Source: Saccharopolyspora sp. NFXS83 (GTDB lineage: Bacteria; Actinomycetota; Actinomycetes; Mycobacteriales; Pseudonocardiaceae). Taken from it: a DNA stretch of 64,000 bases. The notes below the pieces were generated by a model that had not been told where the DNA came from, did not search any database, and saw only the letters and a program-made list of their open reading frames with translations. Positions 8,354 through 17,276 of the stretch are shown here, one piece after another; position 1 is the first letter of the stretch; every line of letters begins with the position of its first letter. Position numbers and translations under genes: made by a program. The DNA lies in contig NZ_JAPFGB010000006.1 of NCBI RefSeq assembly GCF_026241095.1, forward strand, positions 124,001 through 188,000, given 5' to 3'.

Positions 8354-9669
8354 GCACGGCGCAGGAGCGCCGCCCGCACGTGCGCGCGGTGATCGGCGGC
8401 TCGATCGGCAACCTGGTCGAGTGGTACGACTGGTTCGTCTACGCCAGCTTCGCGCTGTACTTCGCCGGGCGGTTCTTCCCGGAGGGCGACGCCACGGCGC
8501 AGTTGATGAACACGGCTGCGGTGTTCGCGGTCGGCTTCCTCGCCCGCCCGCTGGGCGGGTGGCTGCTGGGGCGCGTCGCCGACCGGCGGGGCCGGAAGTT
8601 CGGGCTCACGTTATCGGTGAGCATGATGTCGCTGAGCGCGTTGATGATCGCCGTCGCGCCCACCCACGACCGCGCCGGTTACCTGGGCGCCGTGGTCCTG
8701 CTCGTCGCCCGCGTGCTGCAGGGCCTCAGCGTCGGCGGTGAGTACGCGGCCAGCGCCTCCTACCTCACGGAGGCCTCCCGGCGCGGGCACCGCGGCCTCG
8801 GCTCCAGCTTCCAGTACGTGTCGGTGACGCTGGGCCAGCTGCTCGGGCTGGCCGTGCTCATGGTTGTGCAGGCGACGCTGACCGAGGCGGAGCTGACGGC
8901 GTGGGGCTGGCGGATCCCGTTCATCATCGGGGCCGTCGCCGCGGTCGTGGTGTTCTACCTGCGCCGCGGCCTGCACGAGACCGACGCCTACCGCGAGGAG
9001 GCGGCGCACGACGACGCCGAGCGGCGCGGGACGGTGCGGGAGGTGTGGCGGCACCGGCGGGCCGCGCTGCTGGTGTTCGCGCTGACCATCGGCGGCAGCG
9101 TCGCGTTCTACACCTACACGACGTACCTGACGAAGTACCTGGCGAACTCGGTCGGACTGTCCAAATCGGACGCGACGCTGGTGATGTTCCTGGCGCTGTG
9201 CCTGTTCACCGTGCTGCTGCCGGTGGGCGGGGCGGTGTCGGACCGGATCGGCCGCCGGCCGGTGCTGATCTTCTTCGGCGTCGGCACCACGCTGGGCACC
9301 TACCCGATCCTCACCGCGATGCAGCGCTGGCCGTCGGTCGGTGTCGCGCTGGCGCTGACGATGCTCGCGCTGACCATCGTGTGCGGCTACTCCTCGGTGA
9401 ACGCGTGCGTGAAGGCGGAGCTGTTCCCCACCAGCGTGCGCACGGTGGGCGTGGCGATCCCGTACTCGCTGGCGCAGGCGATCTTCGGCGGCACCGCCGA
9501 GTACATCGCGCTGGCGTTCCGCGACGCGGGCCACGAGCACTATTTCTTCTTCTACGTCTCGGGATGCGCGCTGTTCTCGCTCGTCGTGTACCTGGCGATG
9601 CCCGAGACGCGGACCGCGGCGCTGAGCAGGGCCGAGGAACTCGGCTCGGACGAGGAGCGGGTGGCATGA
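8350..9669 (+). CDS. MFS transporter, metabolite:H+ symporter (MHS) type
   Basis: 439 aa with about 12 hydrophobic segments. The N-terminal IGNLVEWYDWFVYASFALYF and the loop GRVADRRGRKFGL are signatures of the MHS family, which imports organic acids such as shikimate, dicarboxylates or aromatic acids with protons. ATGA overlap with the ligase upstream and with the dehydrogenase downstream. It is most likely the uptake system for the acid activated by the upstream ligase. The substrate cannot be read from the sequence. Confidence 0.88.
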   Translation: MSTAQERRPHVRAVIGGSIGNLVEWYDWFVYASFALYFAGRFFPEGDATAQLMNTAAVFAVGFLARPLGGWLLGRVADRRGRKFGLTLSVSMMSLSALMIAVAPTHDRAGYLGAVVLLVARVLQGLSVGGEYAASASYLTEASRRGHRGLGSSFQYVSVTLGQLLGLAVLMVVQATLTEAELTAWGWRIPFIIGAVAAVVVFYLRRGLHETDAYREEAAHDDAERRGTVREVWRHRRAALLVFALTIGGSVAFYTYTTYLTKYLANSVGLSKSDATLVMFLALCLFTVLLPVGGAVSDRIGRRPVLIFFGVGTTLGTYPILTAMQRWPSVGVALALTMLALTIVCGYSSVNACVKAELFPTSVRTVGVAIPYSLAQAIFGGTAEYIALAFRDAGHEHYFFFYVSGCALFSLVVYLAMPETRTAALSRAEELGSDEERVA

Positions 9670-10760
9670 CCGAACGCACCGAACTGCGCCATCGGGTGCG
9701 CGACCTGTGCCGCGGGTGGCGGGACGAGGGACGTTATCGACCGCGGCCGGACGCGTGGCTGCGCTCGTTCGACCAGGACTTCTCCCGCGAATTGGCCCGG
9801 CACGGCTGGATCGGCATGACCTGGCCGCGCCGCGTCGGCGGCGCCGAACGGTCCAACGCGGACCGGCTGGTGGTCACCGAGGAGCTGCTGCGGGCCGGGG
9901 CCCCGGTCGCGGCGCACTGGATCGGCGATCGCCAGATCGGCCCGTCGATCCTGCGGCACGGGACGCCCGAGTTGCAGCGGGAGGTCCTGCCGGGCATCGC
10001 CTCCGGTGATCACGTGCTCTGCCTGGGCATGAGCGAACCCGATGCGGGCTCCGACCTCGCCGCCGTGCGCACCACCGCCCGGCGCACCGCGGGCGGCTGG
10101 CGCGTCGACGGCCGCAAGATCTGGACGAGCCACGCCCACCGCGCCACGCACTGCTACCTCCTCGCCCGCACGGAGCGCACCGAGCGCAAGCACGAGGGGC
10201 TCACCGAGTTCCTGGTGGACGCGGACTCGCCGGGCATCACCGTCACGCCGATCGTGGACATGGCGGCCTCGCACCACTTCAACGAGGTGGTGTTCGAGGA
10301 CGTGTTCGTCCCCGCGGGCCGCGTCATCGGAGTGGAAGGCCGGGGCTGGCGGCAGGTAACCGAGCAGCTCGCCCACGAACGCGGCGGACCGGAACGGGTG
10401 CTCTCGACGTATCCGGTGCTCGCCGAGCTGCTCGACGCGAGGACCGAGCTCGACGAGGGCCTGCTGGTGGAGCTCGGCGAGCTGGTCGCCCGCCTGGGCG
10501 CGCTGCGGGCGATGTGCGTCCGGGTCGCCGAGGCGCTCGACACCGGCACCGCGCCGATCCGGGAGGCCGCGACGCTCAAGTACCTGGGCACCGAGTTCGA
10601 ACGCGACGTGCTCGAATTCGCCCGCGGAGCGGCGGTTCCCGGTGTGCTCGCGCCGGACGACCCGCTGGGCGAGGCGATCCTCGCCGCGCCGGGGTTCAGC
10701 ATCCGCGGCGGCTCCTCCGAGGTGCTGCTGTCCATCCTCGCCAAGCAGGAGGCGCTGTGA
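9666..10760 (+). CDS. Acyl-CoA dehydrogenase (large-subunit type)
   Basis: 364 aa. The acyl-CoA dehydrogenase fold is shown by GMSEPDAGSDLAAVRT, the FAD-binding loop WRVDGRKIWTSHAH, and the C-terminal IRGGSSEVLLSILAKQ. Start ATG 9666 overlaps the transporter stop and has GAGGAG upstream. The next gene is a second, more divergent dehydrogenase overlapping by 4 bp. Such pairs commonly form alpha2beta2 heterotetramers, as in PimC/PimD or FadE28/FadE29. Heteromer formation is inferred from the coupling. Confidence 0.85.
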   Translation: MTERTELRHRVRDLCRGWRDEGRYRPRPDAWLRSFDQDFSRELARHGWIGMTWPRRVGGAERSNADRLVVTEELLRAGAPVAAHWIGDRQIGPSILRHGTPELQREVLPGIASGDHVLCLGMSEPDAGSDLAAVRTTARRTAGGWRVDGRKIWTSHAHRATHCYLLARTERTERKHEGLTEFLVDADSPGITVTPIVDMAASHHFNEVVFEDVFVPAGRVIGVEGRGWRQVTEQLAHERGGPERVLSTYPVLAELLDARTELDEGLLVELGELVARLGALRAMCVRVAEALDTGTAPIREAATLKYLGTEFERDVLEFARGAAVPGVLAPDDPLGEAILAAPGFSIRGGSSEVLLSILAKQEAL

Positions 10761-11731
10761 ACGACGCACTGCTCGCGGAGGTCGCCGCCGACGTGCTCGG
10801 CTCAGCCACCCCGCAGGACGCCGATGATCGGCTGCCCGAGGTGTGGACCACGATGGCCGAGCTGGAGTGGCCGCTGGTGTCGATCCCGGAGGGCTCCGGC
10901 GGCGCGGGCGGCTCCGTCGCGGACCTGCTGGCGCTGGTCGGGGCGGTGGCCGAGCACGGGCTGAGCGCGCCGCTGGCGGAAGCGGCGCTCGCCCGCTGGG
11001 CGTTGGCCGCCGCCGGACGCGCGGACCTGCCGGGACTGGTGCTGCCCGCGTGGGAGGACGACACCGGCGTGCCGCGCGGGACCGGCTGGGCGCGGCACGC
11101 GCGGAACCTGGTGGTGTGGCCGCGCACCGGACCGGCGTACCTGGCAGACATGGCCACCGCACGCGTCTTCCCCGGCACGAACCTCGCCGCGGAACCGCGG
11201 GACACCGTCGCGGTGGGCGCCGGCGCCCGCACGCCGCTGCCGGACGCACCCGCCCGTTCGGCGGCGGTGGACCGCGCCGCGCTGCTCAACGCCGCCGCGA
11301 TCACCGGGGCTGCGCGCGGGGCGCACGAGATCACCCGGCTCCACGTGACGCGGCGCGAGCAGTTCGGACGTCCGCTGATCGCGCTGAAAGCGGTCGCGAA
11401 CTCGCTCGCCCGGATGCGCGCCGAGCTCGTGTCGACCCGGGCAGCGCTGGACCGCGCCTGCACCGCGCACACCGAGGATCCGGCGCGCGCACGGCCCGCG
11501 ACCGCCACGGCGAAGATCCGCGCGGCGCGGGCGGCGACCTCGATCGCGCGCGACGCGCACCAGCTGCACGGCGCGATGGGCGTGACTCGGGAGCACTCGC
11601 TGCACCACGTCACCCGCAAGCTGTGGGCCTGGCGCGACGAGCACGGCGCGGAACGCGAGTGGTCCGCCTGGCTCGGCCGCACCGCCCTCGCCGCCGGGGA
11701 GGACGAACTGTGGGAGCACCTCACCGCTTGA
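10757..11731 (+). CDS. Acyl-CoA dehydrogenase (small/divergent subunit)
   Basis: 324 aa from GTG 10757 (GTGA overlap). The N-terminal domain is shortened. The C-terminal helical domain is conserved, with HVTRREQFGRPLIALKAV (FAD/adenine contact region) and HQLHGAMGVTREHSLHHVTR. The shortening fits a beta subunit that completes the FAD site of the upstream protein. It is the last gene of the operon; a dispersed repeat with a hairpin lies just downstream, before the convergent fadD gene. Confidence 0.8.
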   Translation: MNDALLAEVAADVLGSATPQDADDRLPEVWTTMAELEWPLVSIPEGSGGAGGSVADLLALVGAVAEHGLSAPLAEAALARWALAAAGRADLPGLVLPAWEDDTGVPRGTGWARHARNLVVWPRTGPAYLADMATARVFPGTNLAAEPRDTVAVGAGARTPLPDAPARSAAVDRAALLNAAAITGAARGAHEITRLHVTRREQFGRPLIALKAVANSLARMRAELVSTRAALDRACTAHTEDPARARPATATAKIRAARAATSIARDAHQLHGAMGVTREHSLHHVTRKLWAWRDEHGAEREWSAWLGRTALAAGEDELWEHLTA

Positions 11732-11808
11732 TCCGGTCAGCGCCCAGGACGCACCTCGGCTCTTGTTCGGTTCCGCGTGCGCCGGTCTCCGGTGTCGCCG
11801 TCTCGTCG

Positions 11809-11966
11809 GCGGCGAAGCCGCTGAGCAGCGACCACCGGTGCGGCCCGGCCACCGGCGGGTTCTCAGCGGCCCCTCGCGAGGACGGCGGTTTCCCCGCGCG
11901 TCGGACACGGGAAATCGCTCCCGCGGCGAGCAGGCCGGTGAGGTTCCGCCGCCCGGCCACGTTCGC
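11809..11966 (+). repeat. Dispersed intergenic repeat, copy A
   Basis: Begins with GCGGC-GAA-GCCGC (hairpin) then TGAGCAGCG. It shares ordered blocks with copy B at 57258: CCACCGGCGGGT, CTCGCGAGGAC, GGGAAATCG, GTGAGGTTCC (TTGAGGTTCC in B) and GTTCGC. It sits between convergent genes (dehydrogenase ending 11731, fadD ending 11979), so it may act as a bidirectional terminator. Confidence 0.75.
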
Positions 11967-11978
11967 ACAACGGGAGCC

Positions 11979-13634
11979 TCAGCTCGTCAGTTCCCGGCGC
12001 AGGTCTCGCTTGAGGACCTTTCCGGTGCTGGTGCGGGGAATCGCTTCGGTGCGCAGCGAGACCTGGTCCGGGACCTTGAACGCCGCCAGCCGTTCCGCGA
12101 CGTGGTGGCGCAGCTCGTCGGGGTCGAGCTCGGCGCCGTCGTGGACCTGCACGATCGCGGCGACCTGCTCGCCCAGGTCCGGGTGCGGCACGCCGACCAC
12201 GGCCGCGTCGGCCACCTCCGGGTGCTCGAACAGCGCGGCCTCCACTTCGGCGCAGTAGACGTTCTCGCCGCCGCGGATCACGATGTCCTTGAGCCGGTCC
12301 ACCACCCGCACCAGCCCGTCGGTGACGTAGCCGAGGTCGCCGGTGCGGAACCAGCCGTCGACGAACGCCTCCGCCGTGGCCTTCGGGTCGTTCCAGTAGC
12401 CGCGCACGACGTTGGGGCCGCGGAACCACAGCTCACCGATCTCCCCGGCGGGCACGTCCTCGGCCGTGGCGGGGTCGACCACCCGCAGGTCCGCGCCGGG
12501 CACGCAACGGCCCACGCTGTCGGGGTGGGCGACGCACTCGGGGCCGTTGTTGCTCACGACCGCGGACGTCGTCTCGGTGAGCCCGTAACCGTTGCCGGGC
12601 GCGACGTTCGCGGTGAACGAGGTGTGCACCAGCCCGACCAGGTCCGGCGGGATCGGCGCGCCGCCCATGTTCACCGCCTCCACGGTGGACAGATCGCCCT
12701 CGGCGTGGCGCACGAGTTCGCGCAGCACCGTGGGCACTCCGGCGATGGTGTTCACGTGCTCCTCGCGCACCAGGCGGATCGCCTCGCGCGGTTCCCAGCG
12801 GTGCATCGTCGCCAGCTTCCCGCCCGCCAGCGTCGTCGAGCACAGCCCGGACAACCCCGCGATGTGGAAGATCGGGAACGTGAGCAGCACCGACGGCCGG
12901 GCGTCCGGGTCGGGTTCCACGCCCGCCGCGGCCTGCAGCGCTCGACGCCCCAACGCCATGTTCCACAGGTTCGTGCAGTGGTTGCGGTGGCTGGCCACCG
13001 CGCCCTTCGGACGTCCGGTGGTGCCGGAGGTGTACATGATGGTGGCGTCGTCGTCCGGATCCACCACCACGCCCGGCAGCGCCGCGTCCGGACCCAGCTC
13101 GGCGAGCAGCTCGTCCCAGCAGCGCACGCCTTCCTGCGGGCTGTCGCCGCGGACCTGCACAACGTCGAGCTCGCCGAAGTCCGGGGCGAGCCGGGCGACC
13201 CGCTCGGCGTCCGCGAACAGCACCCGCGCCCCGGAATCCTCCAGCGCGAAGCGCAGTTCCGGCCCGGTCCACCACGCGTTGAGCGGCACCGCCACGAGCC
13301 CGGCGGCCTGCACCGCCCAGAAGATCGGCGCCCACTCCGGGTAGTTCCGCATCGCGATCGCGACCCGATCCCCTTGGCGGAGGCCGAAATCGGTCAGCAA
13401 GCTCGCCGCCAAGCCGGTGGCCACCCGCAGGTGCTCGGTGAACGTCCACCGCTGCTCGCCGAACACGAGGTAGTCGGCACCGCCGTGCACGGCGGTGCTG
13501 AGCAGCACGTCGCGCAAGGTCTGCGGTCCGGTGGCGTAGATCCGCATCGGGATGCCGCGCACGTCGCGCGGGACCAGTTCGAACTCCCCGCCGGGTCCGG
13601 TGAACTCCGCCAGCAGACGCTCCCGATCCAGCAT
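11979..13634 (-). CDS. AMP-forming acyl-CoA synthetase (FadD-like)
   Basis: 551 aa from ATG 13634. ANL-superfamily enzyme: the AMP/P-loop motif is [14 protein letters not shown], followed by GYGLTETTSAV (A5 region), GWFRTGDLGYV and VDRLKDIVIRGGENVYCAEVE, ending with the conserved lysine segment RTSTGKVLKRDLR. It activates a fatty or other carboxylic acid to an acyl-CoA through an acyl-adenylate. It is on the same strand as the beta-oxidation genes upstream but separated from them by 316 bp holding repeat copy D, so it may have its own promoter. Confidence 0.9.
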   Translation of the reverse strand: MLDRERLLAEFTGPGGEFELVPRDVRGIPMRIYATGPQTLRDVLLSTAVHGGADYLVFGEQRWTFTEHLRVATGLAASLLTDFGLRQGDRVAIAMRNYPEWAPIFWAVQAAGLVAVPLNAWWTGPELRFALEDSGARVLFADAERVARLAPDFGELDVVQVRGDSPQEGVRCWDELLAELGPDAALPGVVVDPDDDATIMYTSGTTGRPKGAVASHRNHCTNLWNMALGRRALQAAAGVEPDPDARPSVLLTFPIFHIAGLSGLCSTTLAGGKLATMHRWEPREAIRLVREEHVNTIAGVPTVLRELVRHAEGDLSTVEAVNMGGAPIPPDLVGLVHTSFTANVAPGNGYGLTETTSAVVSNNGPECVAHPDSVGRCVPGADLRVVDPATAEDVPAGEIGELWFRGPNVVRGYWNDPKATAEAFVDGWFRTGDLGYVTDGLVRVVDRLKDIVIRGGENVYCAEVEAALFEHPEVADAAVVGVPHPDLGEQVAAIVQVHDGAELDPDELRHHVAERLAAFKVPDQVSLRTEAIPRTSTGKVLKRDLRRELTS

Positions 13635-13950
13635 GCAGCGACTCCTCCCCGGTCCGCGTCGACCGGTCGGCACCACGATCGTCCCCAGTCTGCGCCACGA
13701 ACCTCCCGCGAAACAGCCCCCGAACCGCCGCATCCCCGCCGCCGCGAACCTCGGCTCACGGGCGCAGGCCGGTCTCGTGCAGTCCGTGGCGGAGCCGCTG
13801 AGCAGTGGCCGCGCACGCAGGTCACCTACCGGCGGGCGCTGAGCCGCTTCCTCGTGAGGACGGCATTGTCGCCGCGCATCGGCGCTGCATCGGAGATCGC
13901 GGCCACATCGGGCTCCGGCCCACTGCGCAGGGTCGTTCGGCACGGACGGC
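13635..13950 (-). other. 316-bp intergenic region between enoyl-CoA isomerase-like gene and fadD
   Basis: No gene seen. It holds the diverged repeat copy D (13787-13870, plus-strand orientation). The segment next to 13634 would carry the fadD promoter, but no clear -10/-35 pair stands out. Confidence 0.5.
13787..13870 (+). repeat. Dispersed intergenic repeat, diverged copy D
   Basis: GGCGGAGCCGCTGAGCAGTGG, ACCGGCGGG and CTCGTGAGGACGGC occur in the same order as the first half of copies A and B (GAAGCCGCTGAGCAGCGG, ACCGGCGGG, CTCGCGAGGAC). It is a degraded member of the family and lies antisense to the flanking genes. Confidence 0.5.
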
Positions 13951-14832
13951 TCAAGGCCAGGGCGGGAGAAAGTCCGGGAAGTCGGTGCTGACCTTGCCGG
14001 GGAATTCGGCGGGCCGCTTCTCCAGGAACGACGACACGCCCTCCGCCGCGTCCGGGCCTGCGCCGAGGCCGTGGATGGCGCGGGAATCGAGGCGGTGAGC
14101 TTCGAAGGGGTTGTCCGCGCTGAGCATGCTCCACATGAGCCGCCTGGTCGCCGCGACCGAGACCGGAGCGGTGTTGTGCACGATCTCCGCCGCGATCTCC
14201 CGCGCGGTGGCGAGCAGGTCCGCGTCCGGGACCACGCGGGACACCAAGCCGCCCGACTTCGCCTCGGCCGCGTCGAAGATGCGGCCGGTCGCGGCCCACT
14301 CCATCGCCTGGGAGATGCCGACCAGGCGCGGCAGGAACCACGTCGAGGCAGCCTCCGGCACCAGTCCGCGGCGGGCGAACACGAACCCGAACCGCGCGGT
14401 CTCACCGGCGAGGCGGATGTCGGCGGGCAGCAGCATCGTCGCCCCCACCCCGACGGCGGCACCGCCGACGGCGGCGATCACCGGTTTCTTCGACGCCGCG
14501 ATGCGCAGCGAGCAGGTGCCGCCGCCGTCGCGCGGCACCCCGTCCTCGGTCAGCCCCGTCGCCCGCGACTCCGGGTCGCGGGAGTCGTAGTCGAACGTGC
14601 CCGCACCGCTGCTGAGGTCCGCGCCGGCGCAGAACGCCCGCCCCGCACCGGTGAGGATCACCGCGCGCACCTCGTCGTCGGCGTCGGTGGCGTCGAAGGC
14701 GTCGAGCAGTTCGCGCCGCATCACGTCGGTGAACGCGTTGAGCCGGTCCGGCCGGTTCAACGTGATCGTCGCGACCTGCTCGTGCACCTCGTAGGAGATC
14801 TGCCGATACGTCAACCCGCACCTCTCATCCAC
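13951..14832 (-). CDS. Crotonase family protein, enoyl-CoA isomerase-like
   Basis: 293 aa. Crotonase fold: LNRPDRLNAFT, GAGRAFCAGADLSS and GGAAVGVGATMLLPADIRL. The two hydratase glutamates are absent, but RRGLVPEAASTWFLPRLVG carries a Glu where delta3,delta2-enoyl-CoA isomerases have PEGCSS. It may therefore shift double bonds of unsaturated acyl-CoAs. It follows the two acyl-CoA dehydrogenases by 33 bp in a thiolase-headed operon. The start may also be TTG a few codons inside. Confidence 0.83.
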   Translation of the reverse strand: MDERCGLTYRQISYEVHEQVATITLNRPDRLNAFTDVMRRELLDAFDATDADDEVRAVILTGAGRAFCAGADLSSGAGTFDYDSRDPESRATGLTEDGVPRDGGGTCSLRIAASKKPVIAAVGGAAVGVGATMLLPADIRLAGETARFGFVFARRGLVPEAASTWFLPRLVGISQAMEWAATGRIFDAAEAKSGGLVSRVVPDADLLATAREIAAEIVHNTAPVSVAATRRLMWSMLSADNPFEAHRLDSRAIHGLGAGPDAAEGVSSFLEKRPAEFPGKVSTDFPDFLPPWP

Positions 14833-14865
14833 GCGTTCACCGGGAATTCCTCGCCCGAACCGGGC

Positions 14866-15942
14866 CTACACGCCCAACAGGTCCGCCAGGCGCAGGCGCC
14901 GGTCCCGTTCCGAGCCGAACAGGACCTCCGAGGTCTTGGCCCGCTTGTAGTACAGGTGCGCGTCGTGCTCCCAGGTGTAGCCGATGCCGCCGTGCAGCAC
15001 GACGCCGTCGGCGGCGGCCCGGAAGGCGGCCGGAGCGCAGAAGACCTGGGCGACGGCGGCGGCCACCGGCAGCTCGTCCGGGGCCTCGTCAGCGGCCCAC
15101 GCGGCGTGGCGCAGCACGGAGACCGCCTGCTCCCACGAGCCGTAGAGGTCCGCCAGCGCGTGCTTCACGCCTTGGTAGGAGCCGATCCGCCTGCCGAACT
15201 GCACCCGGACCTCGGCGTAGCCGGTGGTCATCTCCAGCACGCGGCGCATCCCGCCCACCTGCTCGGCGGCCAGCGCCACCGCGGCCAGGTCGTCCGCAGT
15301 GGACCGCACCGCGTCCGGATCCGCCGCGTCCAGCCGCGTCGCGCGAGCGCCGGCGAGGTCGATCCGGGCGAGCCGCCGGGTCGGGTCGAGCGTGCGCAGC
15401 GTCGTGCGGCGCACGCCGGACGCCGTCGTGTCGAGGGCGAACCAACCGGTGCCGTCCGGGGTCGACGCGTGCACCAGCACCACATCGGCCACGTCGCCGG
15501 AGATCACCGGCGCCAGCCGGCCGTCCAGCCGCCAGCCGCCGTCGCGTTCGGCCGCCTCCGCGCCGTGCGCGACGGTGCCGATGAGCTCCCCCGCCGCCAG
15601 CGGTGGCAGGTACCGCTCCCGCATCCCGATGTCGTCGACGGCGTTGAGCACGTCGACCGCCAGCACCGCCGAGGCGAGGAACGGGGACGGCACCAAGGTG
15701 GCGCCGAGCTCCTCGGCCACGACGGACCGCTCGACGTGTCCCGCTCCCGCTCCGCCGTGCTCCTCGGCGACGACGAGCCCGAGCACCCCGAGCTCCGACC
15801 CCGCCCGGCGCCACAGCTCCCGGTCGAACCCGTCGGCGGTCTCCAGCACCTCCCGGACCCGCGCGGGTCCGGCCTGGTCGGCGAGGAAGTCGCGCACCGC
15901 CGTGCGCAGGTCCTCCTGCTGTCCGGTCAACACCAATCGCAT
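14866..15942 (-). CDS. Acyl-CoA dehydrogenase (FadE28-like subunit)
   Basis: 358 aa. Typical sequence marks are VRVQFGRRIGSYQGVKHALADLY and LHGGIGYTWEHDAHLYYKRAK near the C-terminus. The N-terminal domain lacks the usual EPxAGSD loop, as in the beta-type subunits of heterotetrameric dehydrogenases. The preceding gene (15965-17194) encodes a full-length partner 22 bp upstream, so an alpha2beta2 enzyme is likely. It acts on an acyl-CoA of unknown chain in the beta-oxidation operon. Confidence 0.85.
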   Translation of the reverse strand: MRLVLTGQQEDLRTAVRDFLADQAGPARVREVLETADGFDRELWRRAGSELGVLGLVVAEEHGGAGAGHVERSVVAEELGATLVPSPFLASAVLAVDVLNAVDDIGMRERYLPPLAAGELIGTVAHGAEAAERDGGWRLDGRLAPVISGDVADVVLVHASTPDGTGWFALDTTASGVRRTTLRTLDPTRRLARIDLAGARATRLDAADPDAVRSTADDLAAVALAAEQVGGMRRVLEMTTGYAEVRVQFGRRIGSYQGVKHALADLYGSWEQAVSVLRHAAWAADEAPDELPVAAAVAQVFCAPAAFRAAADGVVLHGGIGYTWEHDAHLYYKRAKTSEVLFGSERDRRLRLADLLGV

Positions 15943-15964
15943 GTGCGCACTCCCCGCTGCCGGT

Positions 15965-17194
15965 TCAGGTGGTTTCGCGTTGCGTGCCGACGCGGAGTTC
16001 GCGGAACGGCACGTCCCGATCGACCTGGGGTTCCTTGGGCAGGCCGAGGATCCGCTCGCCGATGATGTTGCGCTGCACGTTGTTCGTGCCGCCCGCGATG
16101 CTGGAGGCGGGCACCGCGTTGATCGCCACCGCCAGCTCTTCCGCCGCCTCGTCGCCGGGTTCCCAGGCCACCGCGTCGGTTCCGGCGATCTCCCCGGCGG
16201 CGTGCAGGGCCTGCCACAGCAGCATGGCGCCGCCGAGCTTGCCCACCGAGCCGCGCGCGCCCGGAGGCGTCCCGGACTCCGCTTCCTGGCGCAGCCGGAC
16301 GCTGAACAGCTCCAACGCCCGTTCCGCCGCGTGGAGCCCGGCGAGTTCGGCGCGCACCTGCGGGTCGGTCGCGGTGCCGTTCGCGCGCGCGAGCCGAGCC
16401 AGGTTGGCCGCGCTCAGCGGCTCGTCGCGGCGCCGGGTGGCGCCGCCCAGCGAGACCCGCTCGTGGCCGAGCATCGTCACCGCCGCGCGCCAGCCGTCGC
16501 CGACCTCGCCGAGCACGGCGTCCGCGGGCAGCCGCACCTGGTCGAAGTGCACCTCGTTGAACGGGCTCCTGCCGGTCATGTCCCGCAACGGCCGCACCGC
16601 GACGCCCGGCGCGCGCATGTCCACGATGAACATCGTCAGCCCCGCGTGCTTGGGCACGTCCGGGTCGGTGCGGGCCAGCAGCGCGCCGAAGTCGGCGTGG
16701 CGCGCACCGGACGTCCACACCTTCTGGCCGGTGACGACCCAGTCCTCGCCGTCGCGGACGGCCTTCGTCCGCAGGCTCGCCACGTCCGATCCGGCGTCGG
16801 GTTCGGAGAACAGCTGGCACCAGATCTCCTCGCCGCGCAGCAGCGGGCGGACGTAGCGCTCCCGCTGCCGGTCGGTGCCGAGGTCGACCAGCGTCGGCCC
16901 GCACATGCCGAGGCCGATCACGAACGGCCCGGTCGGCAGGTCGCGCGTGGAGGCCTGCTCCCGGAACGCCTGCTCCTGCGCGGCCGTTCCGCCTCGGCCG
17001 CCGCAGTCGGCGGGCCAGGTGATGCCGGCGAATCCGGCGTCGTAGAGCGCGGCCTGGAATTCCCGCGCGACCGGGATCAGCTCGGCCGGTTCCAGCTCCG
17101 ACCACCTCGCCGGGATCGCCGACTCCAGGAATTCCCCGGCGCGCCTGGAGAATTCCTCGATCGAGCCGGAGTCCGCCCGTGTCGATTCCACCAT
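15965..17194 (-). CDS. Acyl-CoA dehydrogenase (large-subunit type)
   Basis: 409 aa. It contains WCQLFSEPDAGSDVASLRT, VVTGQKVWTSGARHADF, FNEVHFDQVRLP and the C-terminal SSIAGGTNNVQRNIIGERILGLP. These FAD and substrate loops are complete. It is cotranscribed with the divergent dehydrogenase downstream (22 bp gap) and follows the thiolase by 82 bp. It probably carries the active site of the heteromeric enzyme. Confidence 0.88.
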   Translation of the reverse strand: MVESTRADSGSIEEFSRRAGEFLESAIPARWSELEPAELIPVAREFQAALYDAGFAGITWPADCGGRGGTAAQEQAFREQASTRDLPTGPFVIGLGMCGPTLVDLGTDRQRERYVRPLLRGEEIWCQLFSEPDAGSDVASLRTKAVRDGEDWVVTGQKVWTSGARHADFGALLARTDPDVPKHAGLTMFIVDMRAPGVAVRPLRDMTGRSPFNEVHFDQVRLPADAVLGEVGDGWRAAVTMLGHERVSLGGATRRRDEPLSAANLARLARANGTATDPQVRAELAGLHAAERALELFSVRLRQEAESGTPPGARGSVGKLGGAMLLWQALHAAGEIAGTDAVAWEPGDEAAEELAVAINAVPASSIAGGTNNVQRNIIGERILGLPKEPQVDRDVPFRELRVGTQRETT

Positions 17195-17276
17195 CCGCGG
17201 TCACCTTCCTCCACAAGCCGACAGCCCACCCCGGAACGCTCCGGCGGGGCTCGTTCTCACCGTCCGTCCGGGCGGA

